From assembly GCA_017794705.1 (NCBI GenBank), contig CP051235.1, forward strand, positions 2,505,001 through 2,569,000: a DNA stretch of 64,000 nucleotides, written 5' to 3'. Positions 46,806 to 58,179 of this stretch are shown here, piece after piece. Source of the DNA: Devosia sp. (lineage in GTDB: Bacteria > Pseudomonadota > Alphaproteobacteria > Rhizobiales > Devosiaceae). The stretch's first letter is position 1; each line of letters begins with the position of its first letter. The notes under the pieces were generated by a model, which had not been told where the DNA came from, did not search any database, and was given only the letters and a program-made list of their open reading frames with translations. Both the position numbers and the translations under genes were made by a program.

Positions 46806-49265
46806 ATGACCATGCACAGCCACCACGGCATTCCCAAACAGGTCGTTCGCGACCCGGTCTGCGGCATGTCGGTCAACATGGCGACCGCCAGGCACCGGCA
46901 CGAACATGATGGCCGTGAACTGGGGTTCTGCAGCGCCGGGTGCCGGGAGAAGTTCATCGGGGCGCCGGACCAGTATCTGACGGCAAAGGATCCGGTGTGC
47001 GGCATGACGGTCGACCGCCCCACCGCGAAATACATGTCCAAGCACGAAGGACAAAGGTTCTTTTTCTGCTCGGAAGGGTGTCAGCACAAGTTCGAAGCGG
47101 CGCCACAGGGCTATCTTGGAGACAGTCCGGCTGCCCCGCCTGCGCCAAAGGGAACCATGTATACCTGCCCCATGCACCCCGAAGTGGTGCAGGACCATCC
47201 CGGGGATTGCCCGAAATGCGGCATGGCGCTCGAGCCGATGGGCGTCGCGGCGGACGATGGCCCCAACCCCGAACTGGTCGATATCACCCGCCGCATGTGG
47301 ATCTCGGCGGCCCTGTCCGCACCGCTTCTGCTCATTGCCATGGGGCCGATGCTGGGTCTGCCGCTGCCGGGCTGGCTGCACGGACCGATGAAGGGCTGGA
47401 TCGAGCTGGTGCTGGCGACACCTGTTGTTTTGTGGCTGGCGCAACCGTTCTTCAAACGAGGGTGGGCGTCTGTGGTCAACCGCAGCCCGAACATGTGGAC
47501 GCTGATCGCGTTGGGGATCGGAGCGGCCTATCTGTTCTCGGTGGTCGCAGTCATTGTGCCGGATGTGTTCCCGCCCTCATTCCGCGAACACAACGGGACA
47601 TTGCCGCTTTATTTCGAAGCGGCAGCGGTGATCATCACACTGGTCTTCGTTGGGCAGGTGCTCGAATTGCGGGCGCGCGAGCAGACAGGTTCGGCGCTCA
47701 AGGCGTTGCTGGACCTCAGCCCGAAAGCCGCGCTGCGGGTCTGGGAAGGCAAGGATTATGAAGTGCCGGTGGAAGAAGTGCAGGTGGGCGACCATCTGCG
47801 TGTCCGGCCGGGGCAGGCCGTGCCCGTTGATGGCGTGGTGATTTCCGGCCAGTCGAATGTCGATGAAAGCATGCTGACCGGCGAGCCGGTGCCGGTGGTC
47901 AAGCAGGCCGGTGACCTGTTGACCGGTGGAACGCTCAACGGCGAGGGCGCCTTGATTTTCGAGGCGCAGCGGGTGGGCGCTGAAACGCGGCTCAACCAGA
48001 TTGTCGAACTCGTCTCCTCGGCCCAGCGCTCGCGGGCACCTATCCAGGCGCTGGCCGACAAGGTCGCCAACTGGTTCGTGCCACTTGTGGTGGCGGTCGC
48101 CATCATCGCATTCGGGGTCTGGGCACTGGTCGGACCGGAGCCGCGTATGGCCTATGCGATTGTCGCGGCGGTCAGTGTGCTGATCATTGCCTGTCCCTGT
48201 GCACTCGGATTGGCGACGCCCATGTCGGTGATGGTCGCGACCGGACGCGGCGCCCGGGCCGGCGTACTGTCGCGCGACGCAACGGCGCTCGAAACATTGT
48301 CACGTGTCGACACTCTGATTGTCGACAAGACCGGCACCCTGACGGAGGGCAAGCCCAAGGTCACAGATGTAGTGGCGCTTGAGGGTCACGACGAAGGCGA
48401 GATTCTGCGCATCGCGGCGGCACTGGAACAGGGCTCCGGTCATCCGCTGGCCGCCGCCATACGTGATGAGGCGGCTCACCGGAATATTGACGGCCGGGAA
48501 ATCGAAGACTTTTCTTCGGTTACCGGCAAGGGCGTGCGCGGACGTCTTGACGGGCAGGTTGTCGGGATGGGCAACGAGGCGCTGGTTGAAGAACTGGGTG
48601 CTGATTTGCCTTCCGGACTCGACAAACAGGTGCGTGGTCTGGCCGCCGCCGGCAAAACGGTCATGTATGTCGTCAGCCACAACGCAGTCGTCGGTCTCGT
48701 GGCGGTAGCTGACCCGATCAAACCGTCCGCCAAGGCTGCGCTTGAATGGCTGAAGAAAGAGCGGATCCGCGTCATCATGGCTACCGGTGATGCCCGGGAA
48801 ACCGCGCAGGCCGTCGCCACGCAACTGACGATTGGCGAAGTGCGGGCGCAGATGTCGCCTGAGGACAAGCTGACCCTCATCAAGCAGTTGCAGGGCGAGG
48901 GCAAAATTGTCGCCATGGCCGGGGATGGGGTCAACGATGGCCCGGCGCTGGCCCAGGCCAATGTCGGGATCGCCATGGGAACCGGTGCCGATGTCGCGAT
49001 CGAAAGTGCCGGGATCACCTTGATGGAGGGGGACCTGCAGGGCGTTGTACGCGCCCGCAAACTGGCCACGGGGACGCTCGCCAACATCAAGCAGAACCTC
49101 ATGTTCGCCTTTGGCTATAACGCGCTCGGCGTGCCGCTGGCGGCGGGTGTGCTCTACCCGGTGTTCGGTCTGCTGCTTTCGCCGATGGTTGCCGCAGCGG
49201 CAATGAGCCTCAGTTCGGTTTCGGTCATTGCAAATGCGCTCAGGTTGCGCACAATCGATCTCTGA
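46806..49265 (+). CDS. copA: Copper-exporting P1B-type ATPase
   Basis: 819 residues. The N-terminus has no classical GMTCxxC HMA domain. Instead it has two YHS domains (DPVCGM at about residues 16 and 62) and a short heavy-metal-binding CPMHPE...CPKCGM segment near 121-140. The core has the translocation CPC ([12 protein letters not shown], about 461), phosphorylation DKTGT (about 507), actuator TGE, SGHPLA and [10 protein letters not shown]. It pumps Cu+ or Ag+ out of the cytoplasm. GGAGG precedes the ATG, and CueR and its box lie upstream. Confidence 0.95.
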   Translation: MTMHSHHGIPKQVVRDPVCGMSVNMATARHRHEHDGRELGFCSAGCREKFIGAPDQYLTAKDPVCGMTVDRPTAKYMSKHEGQRFFFCSEGCQHKFEAAPQGYLGDSPAAPPAPKGTMYTCPMHPEVVQDHPGDCPKCGMALEPMGVAADDGPNPELVDITRRMWISAALSAPLLLIAMGPMLGLPLPGWLHGPMKGWIELVLATPVVLWLAQPFFKRGWASVVNRSPNMWTLIALGIGAAYLFSVVAVIVPDVFPPSFREHNGTLPLYFEAAAVIITLVFVGQVLELRAREQTGSALKALLDLSPKAALRVWEGKDYEVPVEEVQVGDHLRVRPGQAVPVDGVVISGQSNVDESMLTGEPVPVVKQAGDLLTGGTLNGEGALIFEAQRVGAETRLNQIVELVSSAQRSRAPIQALADKVANWFVPLVVAVAIIAFGVWALVGPEPRMAYAIVAAVSVLIIACPCALGLATPMSVMVATGRGARAGVLSRDATALETLSRVDTLIVDKTGTLTEGKPKVTDVVALEGHDEGEILRIAAALEQGSGHPLAAAIRDEAAHRNIDGREIEDFSSVTGKGVRGRLDGQVVGMGNEALVEELGADLPSGLDKQVRGLAAAGKTVMYVVSHNAVVGLVAVADPIKPSAKAALEWLKKERIRVIMATGDARETAQAVATQLTIGEVRAQMSPEDKLTLIKQLQGEGKIVAMAGDGVNDGPALAQANVGIAMGTGADVAIESAGITLMEGDLQGVVRARKLATGTLANIKQNLMFAFGYNALGVPLAAGVLYPVFGLLLSPMVAAAAMSLSSVSVIANALRLRTIDL

Positions 49266-49304
49266 GTTTAGTCCGGGTGGTCCCGTCCGGGGTTGGGGAG
49301 AAAG

Positions 49305-50054
49305 ATGAACGCAATCGACTTGAACGGCCAAACTGCCGTGGTGACCGGCGGTGCCCGAGGTCTTGGTTTCGGGGTGGCGCAGCGGCTGTTGGCCTCTGGT
49401 GCCAAAGTGGCGCTCTGGGATGTCGATCCGGGCGCTTTGGCGCGGGCGAGGGATGCGCTCGGTTCCGACGCGGTGGTCGCGCCGGTGGTCAACATCACCG
49501 ACTATGCGTCCATTGAGAGTGCACTTGCCGAAACCGAACAGGCGCTGGGGCCGGTCTCCATTCTGGTCAATTCGGCCGGGGTGGCGGGGGCCAATCACCC
49601 GTTGCACGAATATCCGCTGGATGAATGGCGGCGGGTCGTCGAGATTGATCTCAACGGCACATTCTACGTCAATCGCGCGCTGGTGCCGGGGATGATCGCC
49701 CGCAACTACGGGCGCATCGTCAACATCGCCTCGATCGCCGCCAAGGAAGGCAATCCAAACGCTTCCGCCTACGCGGCAGCCAAGGCGGGCGTGGTCGGGC
49801 TGACCAAGTCGCTGGGCAAGGAACTGGCGACCTACGACATTGCGGTCAACGCCATTACCCCGGCGGTGGCCAATACCGAGATCCTGAAGGAACTCACCGA
49901 AGAGTTCATAGTCTACATGATGTCCAAGATTCCGCGCGGCCGGGCGCTGGAGGTGGATGAGCTGGCAGCGATGGTGGCCTGGCTGGTTTCCAAAGAAAAC
50001 AGCTTTACGACCGCTTCCGTTTTCGATTTATCAGGCGGACGCGCAACCTATTGA
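49305..50054 (+). CDS. SDR oxidoreductase (candidate 2-keto-3-deoxy-L-fuconate dehydrogenase)
   Basis: 249 residues, a classical SDR: VVTGGARGLGFGVAQ, LVNSAGVAGANHP, active-site IASIAAKEGNPNASAYAAAKAG and a C-terminal FDLSGGRATY. ATG 49305 follows GGGGAG. It starts 39 bases after copA with no terminator seen, and is followed after 19 bases by the lactate dehydrogenase gene and then TRAP genes. In the non-phosphorylative L-fucose route an SDR oxidises 2-keto-3-deoxyfuconate to the diketo acid cleaved by the FAH enzyme; this gene is a candidate. FabG-like alternatives cannot be excluded. Confidence 0.87.
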   Translation: MNAIDLNGQTAVVTGGARGLGFGVAQRLLASGAKVALWDVDPGALARARDALGSDAVVAPVVNITDYASIESALAETEQALGPVSILVNSAGVAGANHPLHEYPLDEWRRVVEIDLNGTFYVNRALVPGMIARNYGRIVNIASIAAKEGNPNASAYAAAKAGVVGLTKSLGKELATYDIAVNAITPAVANTEILKELTEEFIVYMMSKIPRGRALEVDELAAMVAWLVSKENSFTTASVFDLSGGRATY

Positions 50055-50073
50055 TGATTGAAAGCAGCCATTG

Positions 50074-51228
50074 ATGCTCGGACTGGATTCCGCCCTCACC
50101 ATTGAAGACCTCAAGCGGCGGGCACGTCGGCGCGTGCCGAAAATGTTCTTCGACTATGCCGACAGCGGGGCGCTGACCGAGAGCACCTACCGGGCCAACG
50201 AAAGCGACTACGCCAAAATCATTCTGCGACAACGCGTGGCGCGCAACCTGACCAATCGTTCGCTTGGCACCACGATGATCGGCCAGGATGTGTCGATGCC
50301 GGTGGCGCTGGCACCGACCGGGCTGACCGGCATGCAGAACGCCGACGGGGAAATGAAGGCCGCGGTTGCCGCCGAAAAATTCGGGGTGCCGTTTACGCTT
50401 TCAACCATGTCGATCTGCTCGATCGAGGATGTCAAAAGCGTCACCTCGAGGCCGTTCTGGTTCCAACTCTATGTTATGCGTGATCATGATTTCGTGCGAA
50501 ACCTGCTGGATCGCGCCCGGGCCGCGGGCTGTTCGGCGCTGGTGCTGACCATGGACCTGCAATTGCTGGCCACCCGGCACAAGGACAAGCGCAACGGATT
50601 GTCGGCGCCACCGAAATTCACACCCAAACACATGTTCCAGGTGATGACGCGGCCGCTGTGGGCGCTGGAAATGCTGGGAACGCGGCGGCACACATTCCGC
50701 AACATCGTTGGCCACGCCAAGGGTGTCGGCGATTTGGGTTCGCTGAGTTCATGGACCAATGAACAGTTCGATCCGGAGCTCAGCTGGGACGACGTGGCCT
50801 GGATCAAGGACTATTGGGGCGGCAAGCTTATCATCAAGGGTGTCAATGACGTCGAAGACGCCCGGGCCGCGGTCGGCACGGGGGCGGACGCGATCATTGT
50901 GTCCAATCACGGCGGGCGCCAGCTTGATGGCACGCTCTCGTCCATCCGCGCACTGCCGCCGATTGTCGAGGCCGTTGGCGATCAGATCGAAGTGCATGTC
51001 GATGGCGGCATCCGCACCGGCGTCGATATTGCCCGGGCCATCGCGCTGGGCGCCAAGGCGACCTATATCGGTCGCCCGTTCCTTTATGGGCTCGGCGCCG
51101 GCGGCGAGGCCGGGGTAACGCGGGCGCTGCAAATCCTGCGTGATGAACTGGATGTGACCATGGCACTTTGCGGAGAACGTGATATTCGAAACCTGGGCGC
51201 ACATAATATTCACTCGGTCGGGTTCTGA
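50074..51228 (+). CDS. lldD: FMN-dependent L-lactate dehydrogenase (alpha-hydroxy-acid oxidase family)
   Basis: 384 residues. The TIM barrel of the FMN alpha-hydroxy-acid family is clear: MFFDYADSGALTESTYRANE, PVALAPTGLTGM, STMSICSIEDV, WFQLYV, the catalytic His in SNHGGRQLD (about 277-285) and HVDGGIRTGVDIARAIALGAKATYIGRPFLYG. It oxidises L-lactate (or a similar 2-hydroxy acid) to pyruvate, passing electrons to quinone. In context it could consume the L-lactate formed by the FAH hydrolase. ATG 50074. Confidence 0.9.
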   Translation: MLGLDSALTIEDLKRRARRRVPKMFFDYADSGALTESTYRANESDYAKIILRQRVARNLTNRSLGTTMIGQDVSMPVALAPTGLTGMQNADGEMKAAVAAEKFGVPFTLSTMSICSIEDVKSVTSRPFWFQLYVMRDHDFVRNLLDRARAAGCSALVLTMDLQLLATRHKDKRNGLSAPPKFTPKHMFQVMTRPLWALEMLGTRRHTFRNIVGHAKGVGDLGSLSSWTNEQFDPELSWDDVAWIKDYWGGKLIIKGVNDVEDARAAVGTGADAIIVSNHGGRQLDGTLSSIRALPPIVEAVGDQIEVHVDGGIRTGVDIARAIALGAKATYIGRPFLYGLGAGGEAGVTRALQILRDELDVTMALCGERDIRNLGAHNIHSVGF

Positions 51229-51273
51229 ACGGCCGCCAAGAGCTTCGTTTAGAAGTCGGGCCACGGGGGACTA

Positions 51274-51876
51274 ATGATGAAAGCCTTGCTCACGCTGTCG
51301 CGGAGCATTGATGCGGTCAGCACGATGGTGGGCAAGGTGGCCGCATGGCTTGTGCTCGCCGCAGTGCTGGTCAGCGCCGGCAATGCGATATTCCGCTACA
51401 CGTTCGACATGTCATCCAACGCCTGGCTGGAACTGCAGTGGTACTTGTACGGGACCGTTTTTCTGCTGGCCGCCGCCTACACGCTCGAGCGCAACGAACA
51501 TGTGCGTATCGATTTCGTTTCCAACCTGCTCAGCAAAAGAACCCGCGACTGGATCGACCTGCTCGGTCACATTTTCTTCCTCTTGCCGTTCACAATCCTC
51601 ATTGTCTGGCTGGCCTGGCCCTGGTTCATGCATTCGTTCACCAGCGGCGAAATCTCGCACAATGCCGGCGGGCTGATCCTGTGGCCGGCCAAGATTCTCG
51701 TCCTGCTCGGCTTCTCGCTGCTGACGGCACAGGCCTGTTCGGAAATCATCAAGCGGATCGCCGTGATCCGGGGCGACATCGACGACCCAAATGCTGAAGA
51801 TCCTGAACACGTGCCTCCCGCAGTCAGGGAAATGCAAACGGGCTACGACAAGCCGGGCGAGGATGCGGTCAAATGA
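51274..51876 (+). CDS. TRAP transporter small permease (DctQ/TakQ)
   Basis: 200 residues with four predicted membrane helices. Conserved pieces are NAIFRYTFDMSSNAWLELQWYLYGTVFLLAAAYTLERNEHVRIDFV and LLGHIFFLLPFTILIVWLAWPW, followed by a short cytoplasmic tail. The small subunit scaffolds the large permease in the inner membrane. It overlaps the DctM gene by four bases, and the receptor gene lies convergently at 53833. Confidence 0.9.
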   Translation: MMKALLTLSRSIDAVSTMVGKVAAWLVLAAVLVSAGNAIFRYTFDMSSNAWLELQWYLYGTVFLLAAAYTLERNEHVRIDFVSNLLSKRTRDWIDLLGHIFFLLPFTILIVWLAWPWFMHSFTSGEISHNAGGLILWPAKILVLLGFSLLTAQACSEIIKRIAVIRGDIDDPNAEDPEHVPPAVREMQTGYDKPGEDAVK

Positions 51877-53756
51877 TTGAACTCATTGCCCACAACCTCG
51901 CGCCGATCATGTTCGTGTCGGTGATGGCGATGCTGCTGATCGGCTATCCGGTTGCCTTCACGCTGGCGGCGGGCGGGTTGCTGTTCTTCTGGATCGGTGT
52001 CGAATTCTCCACCTACGCGCCGGCTGGCGAAATCACGCTGTTCTGGAACCTGTTGCGGGCGCATCCGGAACGCATCTACGGCATCATGTACAATGATACG
52101 CTGCTTGCGATCCCTTTTTTCACCTTCATGGGACTGATCCTTGAACGGTCCGGCATGGCCGAGGACCTGCTCGACACGGTCGGGCAATTGTTCGGTTCGA
52201 TACGTGGTGGTCTTGCCTATGCCGCGATCGTGGTGGGAGCGCTGCTGGCTGCCACAACAGGCGTCGTCGCGGCGTCTGTGATCGCCATGGGCCTGATCTC
52301 GCTGCCGATCATGATGCGCTACGGCTACAACAAGTCGGTCGCCACGGGCACGATCGCGGCCTCGGGCACACTGGCGCAGATCGTGCCGCCCTCGCTGGTG
52401 CTTATCGTGATGGCTGACCAGCTGGGCCGGTCGGTGGGCGACATGTATGTCGGTGCGCTCTATCCGGCGGCCATCACCGTCGGTGTCTATTGCGCCTATA
52501 TTTTCGTGTTGTCGCTGGTCAAACCGGAATGGGTGCCGGCGCTTCCCAAGGAGGCGCGGACCATCGAAGGCGGTGTCGTTTCGCTGCTGGTGGTCATCGC
52601 AATTGCGGTGGGGCTGCACTTTCTGACCTTCAACACGATTTACGCGGGGATGCGTTATGAGGTCGGGTTCGTGTGGGCGGCCACGACCGGCGCGGCATTC
52701 GCGCTGGCGCTGGCCTTGATCAACCGCCAGTTCAAACTGGGTCTTTTGTCGCCCATGTCGGAGAAGGTGATCATCGTATTGATGCCGCCGCTGGCGCTAA
52801 TCTTTCTGGTGCTGGGCACGATCTTTCTTGGCATCGCCACCCCCACCGAAGGCGGTGCCATGGGTGCCGCGGGCGCCCTGGTGATGGCCGGGATCAAGCG
52901 GCGACTCAACACGACCATGCTGACGCAGGCCCTGATCTCGACGACCAAGCTGGCCTCGTTCGTCATGTTCATTCTGATCGGGGCGCGGGTGTTCGGGCTG
53001 ACCTTCTACGGGGTCAATGGCGACGAATGGATCGAGAACCTGTTGCTGCAATTACCAGGTGGACAGACCGGGTTCTTGATCATGGTCACCATCCTGATCT
53101 TCATTCTGGGCTGTTTCCTCGACTTCTTCGAAATCGCCTTCATCATGGTGCCGTTGCTGGCGCCGGTCGCCGAAATCCTGGGGATCGACCTGATCTGGTT
53201 CGGGATCATTCTTGGCATCAACCTGCAGACGTCGTTCCTGACGCCGCCGTTCGGTTTTGCGCTCTTCTATCTCCGATCAATCGCGCCCAAAAATGAATGG
53301 CTGGACAAGGCGACGGGGCGGCGCCTTGAAGGGGTGAAAACCACAGAGATCTACAAGGGCGCGGTGCCCTACATCATTCTGCAGTTCGGCATCATCTTGC
53401 TGGTGATCTGGCAACCACAACTGGTCACCCATTATCAGGATGACCGCAGCCAGGTAGACCCGAACACGGTCGAAATCGTCATTCCGGATTTCGGTGCCGG
53501 CAGCCAGCCCGGTGAACTGCAATTGCCATCATTCGGCGACAACGACAGCGGACAGCCAGCGCTGGGTCTGCCGCCCATTGGCGGTGACAATTCCGGTAGC
53601 GCTCCGGCTAATTCGAACGGCGGCAGCCTGCAATTGCCCGGCCTGTCGCTTGACGGACCTCCCAGCATTGGTGGCGAGCCTGAGGCTGCGCCAGCCGATA
53701 GTGAACAAACGCAGCCAACGGGCGTGGACCTGTCGCAACCTCCGAGTTTCAACTAG
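51873..53756 (+). CDS. TRAP transporter large permease (DctM/TakM) with long C-terminal tail
   Basis: 627 residues. The sodium-coupled permease body has at least twelve membrane helices, with the family pieces NDTLLAIPFFTFMGLILERSGMAEDLLDTVGQLFGSIRGGLAYAAIVVGALLAATTGVVAASVIAMGLISLP and PTEGGAMGAAGALV. It belongs to the long DctM class. The last ~95 residues are disordered and rich in Pro, Gly, Ser, Asn and Gln, with repeated LQLPSFG, LQLPGLS and LGLPPIGG units; this tail is not part of the normal transporter fold. The gene ends at a bidirectional terminator. Confidence 0.9.
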   Translation: MIELIAHNLAPIMFVSVMAMLLIGYPVAFTLAAGGLLFFWIGVEFSTYAPAGEITLFWNLLRAHPERIYGIMYNDTLLAIPFFTFMGLILERSGMAEDLLDTVGQLFGSIRGGLAYAAIVVGALLAATTGVVAASVIAMGLISLPIMMRYGYNKSVATGTIAASGTLAQIVPPSLVLIVMADQLGRSVGDMYVGALYPAAITVGVYCAYIFVLSLVKPEWVPALPKEARTIEGGVVSLLVVIAIAVGLHFLTFNTIYAGMRYEVGFVWAATTGAAFALALALINRQFKLGLLSPMSEKVIIVLMPPLALIFLVLGTIFLGIATPTEGGAMGAAGALVMAGIKRRLNTTMLTQALISTTKLASFVMFILIGARVFGLTFYGVNGDEWIENLLLQLPGGQTGFLIMVTILIFILGCFLDFFEIAFIMVPLLAPVAEILGIDLIWFGIILGINLQTSFLTPPFGFALFYLRSIAPKNEWLDKATGRRLEGVKTTEIYKGAVPYIILQFGIILLVIWQPQLVTHYQDDRSQVDPNTVEIVIPDFGAGSQPGELQLPSFGDNDSGQPALGLPPIGGDNSGSAPANSNGGSLQLPGLSLDGPPSIGGEPEAAPADSEQTQPTGVDLSQPPSFN

Positions 53757-53780
53757 TCACCTGAAGTGCAGGCAAAGAAA

Positions 53781-53806
53781 AACCCCGGCGCCGTAGCGCC
53801 GGGGTT
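53781..53806. terminator. Bidirectional terminator between dctM and takP
   Basis: A perfect 11-pair stem AACCCCGGCGC/GCGCCGGGGTT with CGTA loop. On the minus strand it is followed by a T-rich run (TTTTTCTTTG), so it ends takP strongly; on the plus strand the T-run is weak. Confidence 0.85.
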
Positions 53807-53832
53807 CATCTGATTGTCGTTGTCCGTCAGCT

Positions 53833-55936
<2,104 letters not shown>

Positions 55937-55960
55937 GCGGCTTTCGGGGAGCACAAAGCC

Positions 55961-56911
55961 ATGTTTGTTGTGGGCGGCGAGAGCCTTGTCGATCTGGTCT
56001 CCGAGCCGCGCGGCGCCGACGGGGTCATCCATATGCATGCCCATCAGGGCGGCTCCCCCTACAATTGCGCCATTGCGCTGGCCAAGCTGGGCAATTCATC
56101 CGGTTACCTGTGCCCGATCTCGAAGGACGGGTTCGGCAACTATCTCATGGAGCCGCTCGATGCCGCGGGCGTAAATGTGCTCCTGAACGAACGGGTATTT
56201 GCGCCGACCACCCTGGCGCTGGTGACGCTGAACACGAAGGGTGAGGCGCAATACGAATTCTATCGCGGCGCTGACCGGGCGCTGGATGAAACGCAATTGA
56301 TTGCCGCGCTGCCGGAGAGAATGGAGCTGTTTCAGATCGGTGGCTTCTGCCCGATTGAAGCGGAAGACGCCGAAATCTGGATGAACGTGGCGAATGCCGC
56401 GTCCCGACGCGGGGCGGTTTTGTCGATGGACCCCAATGTGCGGCCGTCGCTGATTTCCGACTTTGAGGCCTATCGGCAGCGGCTTGACCGGTTTCTGGAT
56501 CTGGTCGACATGGTCAAGCTCTCCGAAGAAGACCTTGCGGCATTGGACGCGACGCTAGGCGTGGCTCAGCACGCCGAAGCATTTCTGAAGCGGCCAAATT
56601 GTGCGCTGGTGGTGGTGACGCTGGGCGACAAGGGTTCGCGGGCGTTCACCCCGTCCGGCGAGGCAACGGCAGAAATCTTCTCACCGCCGGTTTTTGGCGA
56701 CACGGTCGGGGCCGGCGATAGTCTGATGGCCGGCATCATCAGTTGGCTGGGTGAAAACGGCAAACTGTCGCGCGGGGCGCTGGCTGCGCTTGATGCGGCG
56801 GAGCTTTCGCAAATGTTGCGCTTCGGTGCGGTCGTGGCGGGGCTCAATTGCGGTCAGAAAGGCTGCAATCCGCCGACCCGTCCGGAAGTGGATGCCGTAC
56901 TTTCGGCATAA
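55961..56911 (+). CDS. PfkB-family carbohydrate kinase
   Basis: 316 residues of the ribokinase/fructokinase fold. The N-terminal sugar-binding GGSPYNCAIALAKLGN, SMDPNVRPSL, VVTLGDKGSRAF and the catalytic anion-hole motif GDTVGAGDSLMAGIISWLG (base Asp near 248) are present. It phosphorylates a sugar with ATP. Fructokinase is the closest known type, but specificity (for example 2-keto-3-deoxygluconate) is open. It is probably co-transcribed with bdhA. Confidence 0.88.
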   Translation: MFVVGGESLVDLVSEPRGADGVIHMHAHQGGSPYNCAIALAKLGNSSGYLCPISKDGFGNYLMEPLDAAGVNVLLNERVFAPTTLALVTLNTKGEAQYEFYRGADRALDETQLIAALPERMELFQIGGFCPIEAEDAEIWMNVANAASRRGAVLSMDPNVRPSLISDFEAYRQRLDRFLDLVDMVKLSEEDLAALDATLGVAQHAEAFLKRPNCALVVVTLGDKGSRAFTPSGEATAEIFSPPVFGDTVGAGDSLMAGIISWLGENGKLSRGALAALDAAELSQMLRFGAVVAGLNCGQKGCNPPTRPEVDAVLSA

Positions 56912-57003
56912 CGCGACTTTCACGCTGAATTGAGCGCTGTTCATTGGGGCGTTTTCGCCGCCGATGCTAATCCGGCAATGAACCAAAAAGCCGGAGGCGG
57001 AAG

Positions 57004-57720
57004 GTGCTGGATTTCGTGCTTGCCTATGGGGCGGGCCTGCTCACGCTGATCAATCCCTGCGTGCTGCCGCTGTTGCCGCTGATAGCAGCCGGGGCAGTTG
57101 CCCGGCATCCGCTTGGCCCACTGGCCATGGCGTTGGGCATGGGGGCCAGCTTCACGCTGGCCGGGATGCTGGTGTTCTGGCTCACCCGCGCGGTGGGGCT
57201 GCAGCAGGAAGACATCTCCTATTTCACCGGCTGGCTGATGATCAGCTTCGGACTGGTCCTGATGGTGCCGCAGGCGTCGGCGCAGTTCTCCCGCATGGCG
57301 GGCGCCTTGGCGGGCGGCAGCAGCCAGATGATCGTCGGCGTCGAAGGCAAGGGCCTCGGCGGTGAAGCGGCGGCAGGGGCACTGCTGGGGCTTGCGTGGT
57401 CGCCGTGCATCGGGCCTACCCTCGGGGCCGCCATCGGTTTTGCCGCACAGGGTGAGAACCTGCTCTACGCTTTCGGCATCATGCTGTTCTTCTCAGCCGG
57501 TGCCGCCACCATCATGCTCGGGCTGGCCTATGGCGCCCGCCAGCTGATTTCGAGCCGCAAAGCGTGGCTCAGCCAGATTGCGCCACACGCCAAGACCATC
57601 CTCGGGGTGGGGCTGGTGGTGGTGGGGCTCGGCATTGTTTTCCATCTCGACCGCGCCGCCGAATACTGGGCGGTGCAGAACCTGCCCTCGTGGTTCACCA
57701 ATCTTTCTGTCAGCATCTGA
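57004..57720 (+). CDS. ccdA: CcdA-family thiol-disulfide membrane transporter
   Basis: 238 residues with six membrane helices. The two redox cysteines appear in LINPCVLPLLPL (helix 1) and LAWSPCIGPTLGAAIG (helix 4), the CcdA/DsbD beta-domain signature. It passes electrons from cytoplasmic thioredoxin to periplasmic thiol proteins, serving cytochrome c maturation or periplasmic reduction. The start is GTG 57004 with GGAGGCGG upstream. It forms a cluster with a secreted thioredoxin and a dihaem cytochrome c. Confidence 0.9.
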   Translation: MLDFVLAYGAGLLTLINPCVLPLLPLIAAGAVARHPLGPLAMALGMGASFTLAGMLVFWLTRAVGLQQEDISYFTGWLMISFGLVLMVPQASAQFSRMAGALAGGSSQMIVGVEGKGLGGEAAAGALLGLAWSPCIGPTLGAAIGFAAQGENLLYAFGIMLFFSAGAATIMLGLAYGARQLISSRKAWLSQIAPHAKTILGVGLVVVGLGIVFHLDRAAEYWAVQNLPSWFTNLSVSI

Positions 57721-57736
57721 ACAAAGGAACGAAGAC

Positions 57737-58144
57737 ATGATTTCACGCCGACTGTTTCTGGTTTCGACTTCCGCCGCAGCCTTGTCGCTTGCGGCATCGC
57801 CATCGTTCGCGCGCAACGTGGTAACCTACGAACCAAGCCTTCTGGCGCAATATGCGGCCTCGGGCGAACCCTATCTGCTCGATTTCTCGGCGACCTGGTG
57901 CACGACGTGTCACGCACAGGAGCAGGTGCTCGATGCCTTGCAGGCTGAAAGCGATGCGTACAACGCCATCCCCATTCTGCGGGTGGACTGGGATACCTAC
58001 CGCACCGGCCAGCTTGTGGCTGATCTGGCGATTCCGCGGCGTTCGACCCTGGTTTTGATGCAGGGCACCGCGGAACTCGGGCGCGTGGTGGCCGGAACCG
58101 GCCGGACACAAATTGCGGAGCTGCTTGATCTCGGGGTCAGCTAG
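57737..58144 (+). CDS. Exported thioredoxin-fold protein
   Basis: 135 residues. An RR-containing signal (MISRRLFLVS, cut near SFA) is followed by a thioredoxin fold with active site WCTTC (Cys 55 and 58), near LLDFSATWC. The cis-Pro region is IPRRSTLVLM. It resembles the C-terminal domain of DsbD, so CcdA plus this protein may rebuild a DsbD-like reductant path. It starts 16 bases after ccdA. Confidence 0.88.
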   Translation: MISRRLFLVSTSAAALSLAASPSFARNVVTYEPSLLAQYAASGEPYLLDFSATWCTTCHAQEQVLDALQAESDAYNAIPILRVDWDTYRTGQLVADLAIPRRSTLVLMQGTAELGRVVAGTGRTQIAELLDLGVS

Positions 58145-58179
58145 GCGCCACAGTCAGTTGACTGTGATTTGGGTGGTGC

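Noticed and set aside
48300..49607. 435-codon minus-strand ORF
   Set aside because: Antisense to copA and the SDR gene; no domain seen.
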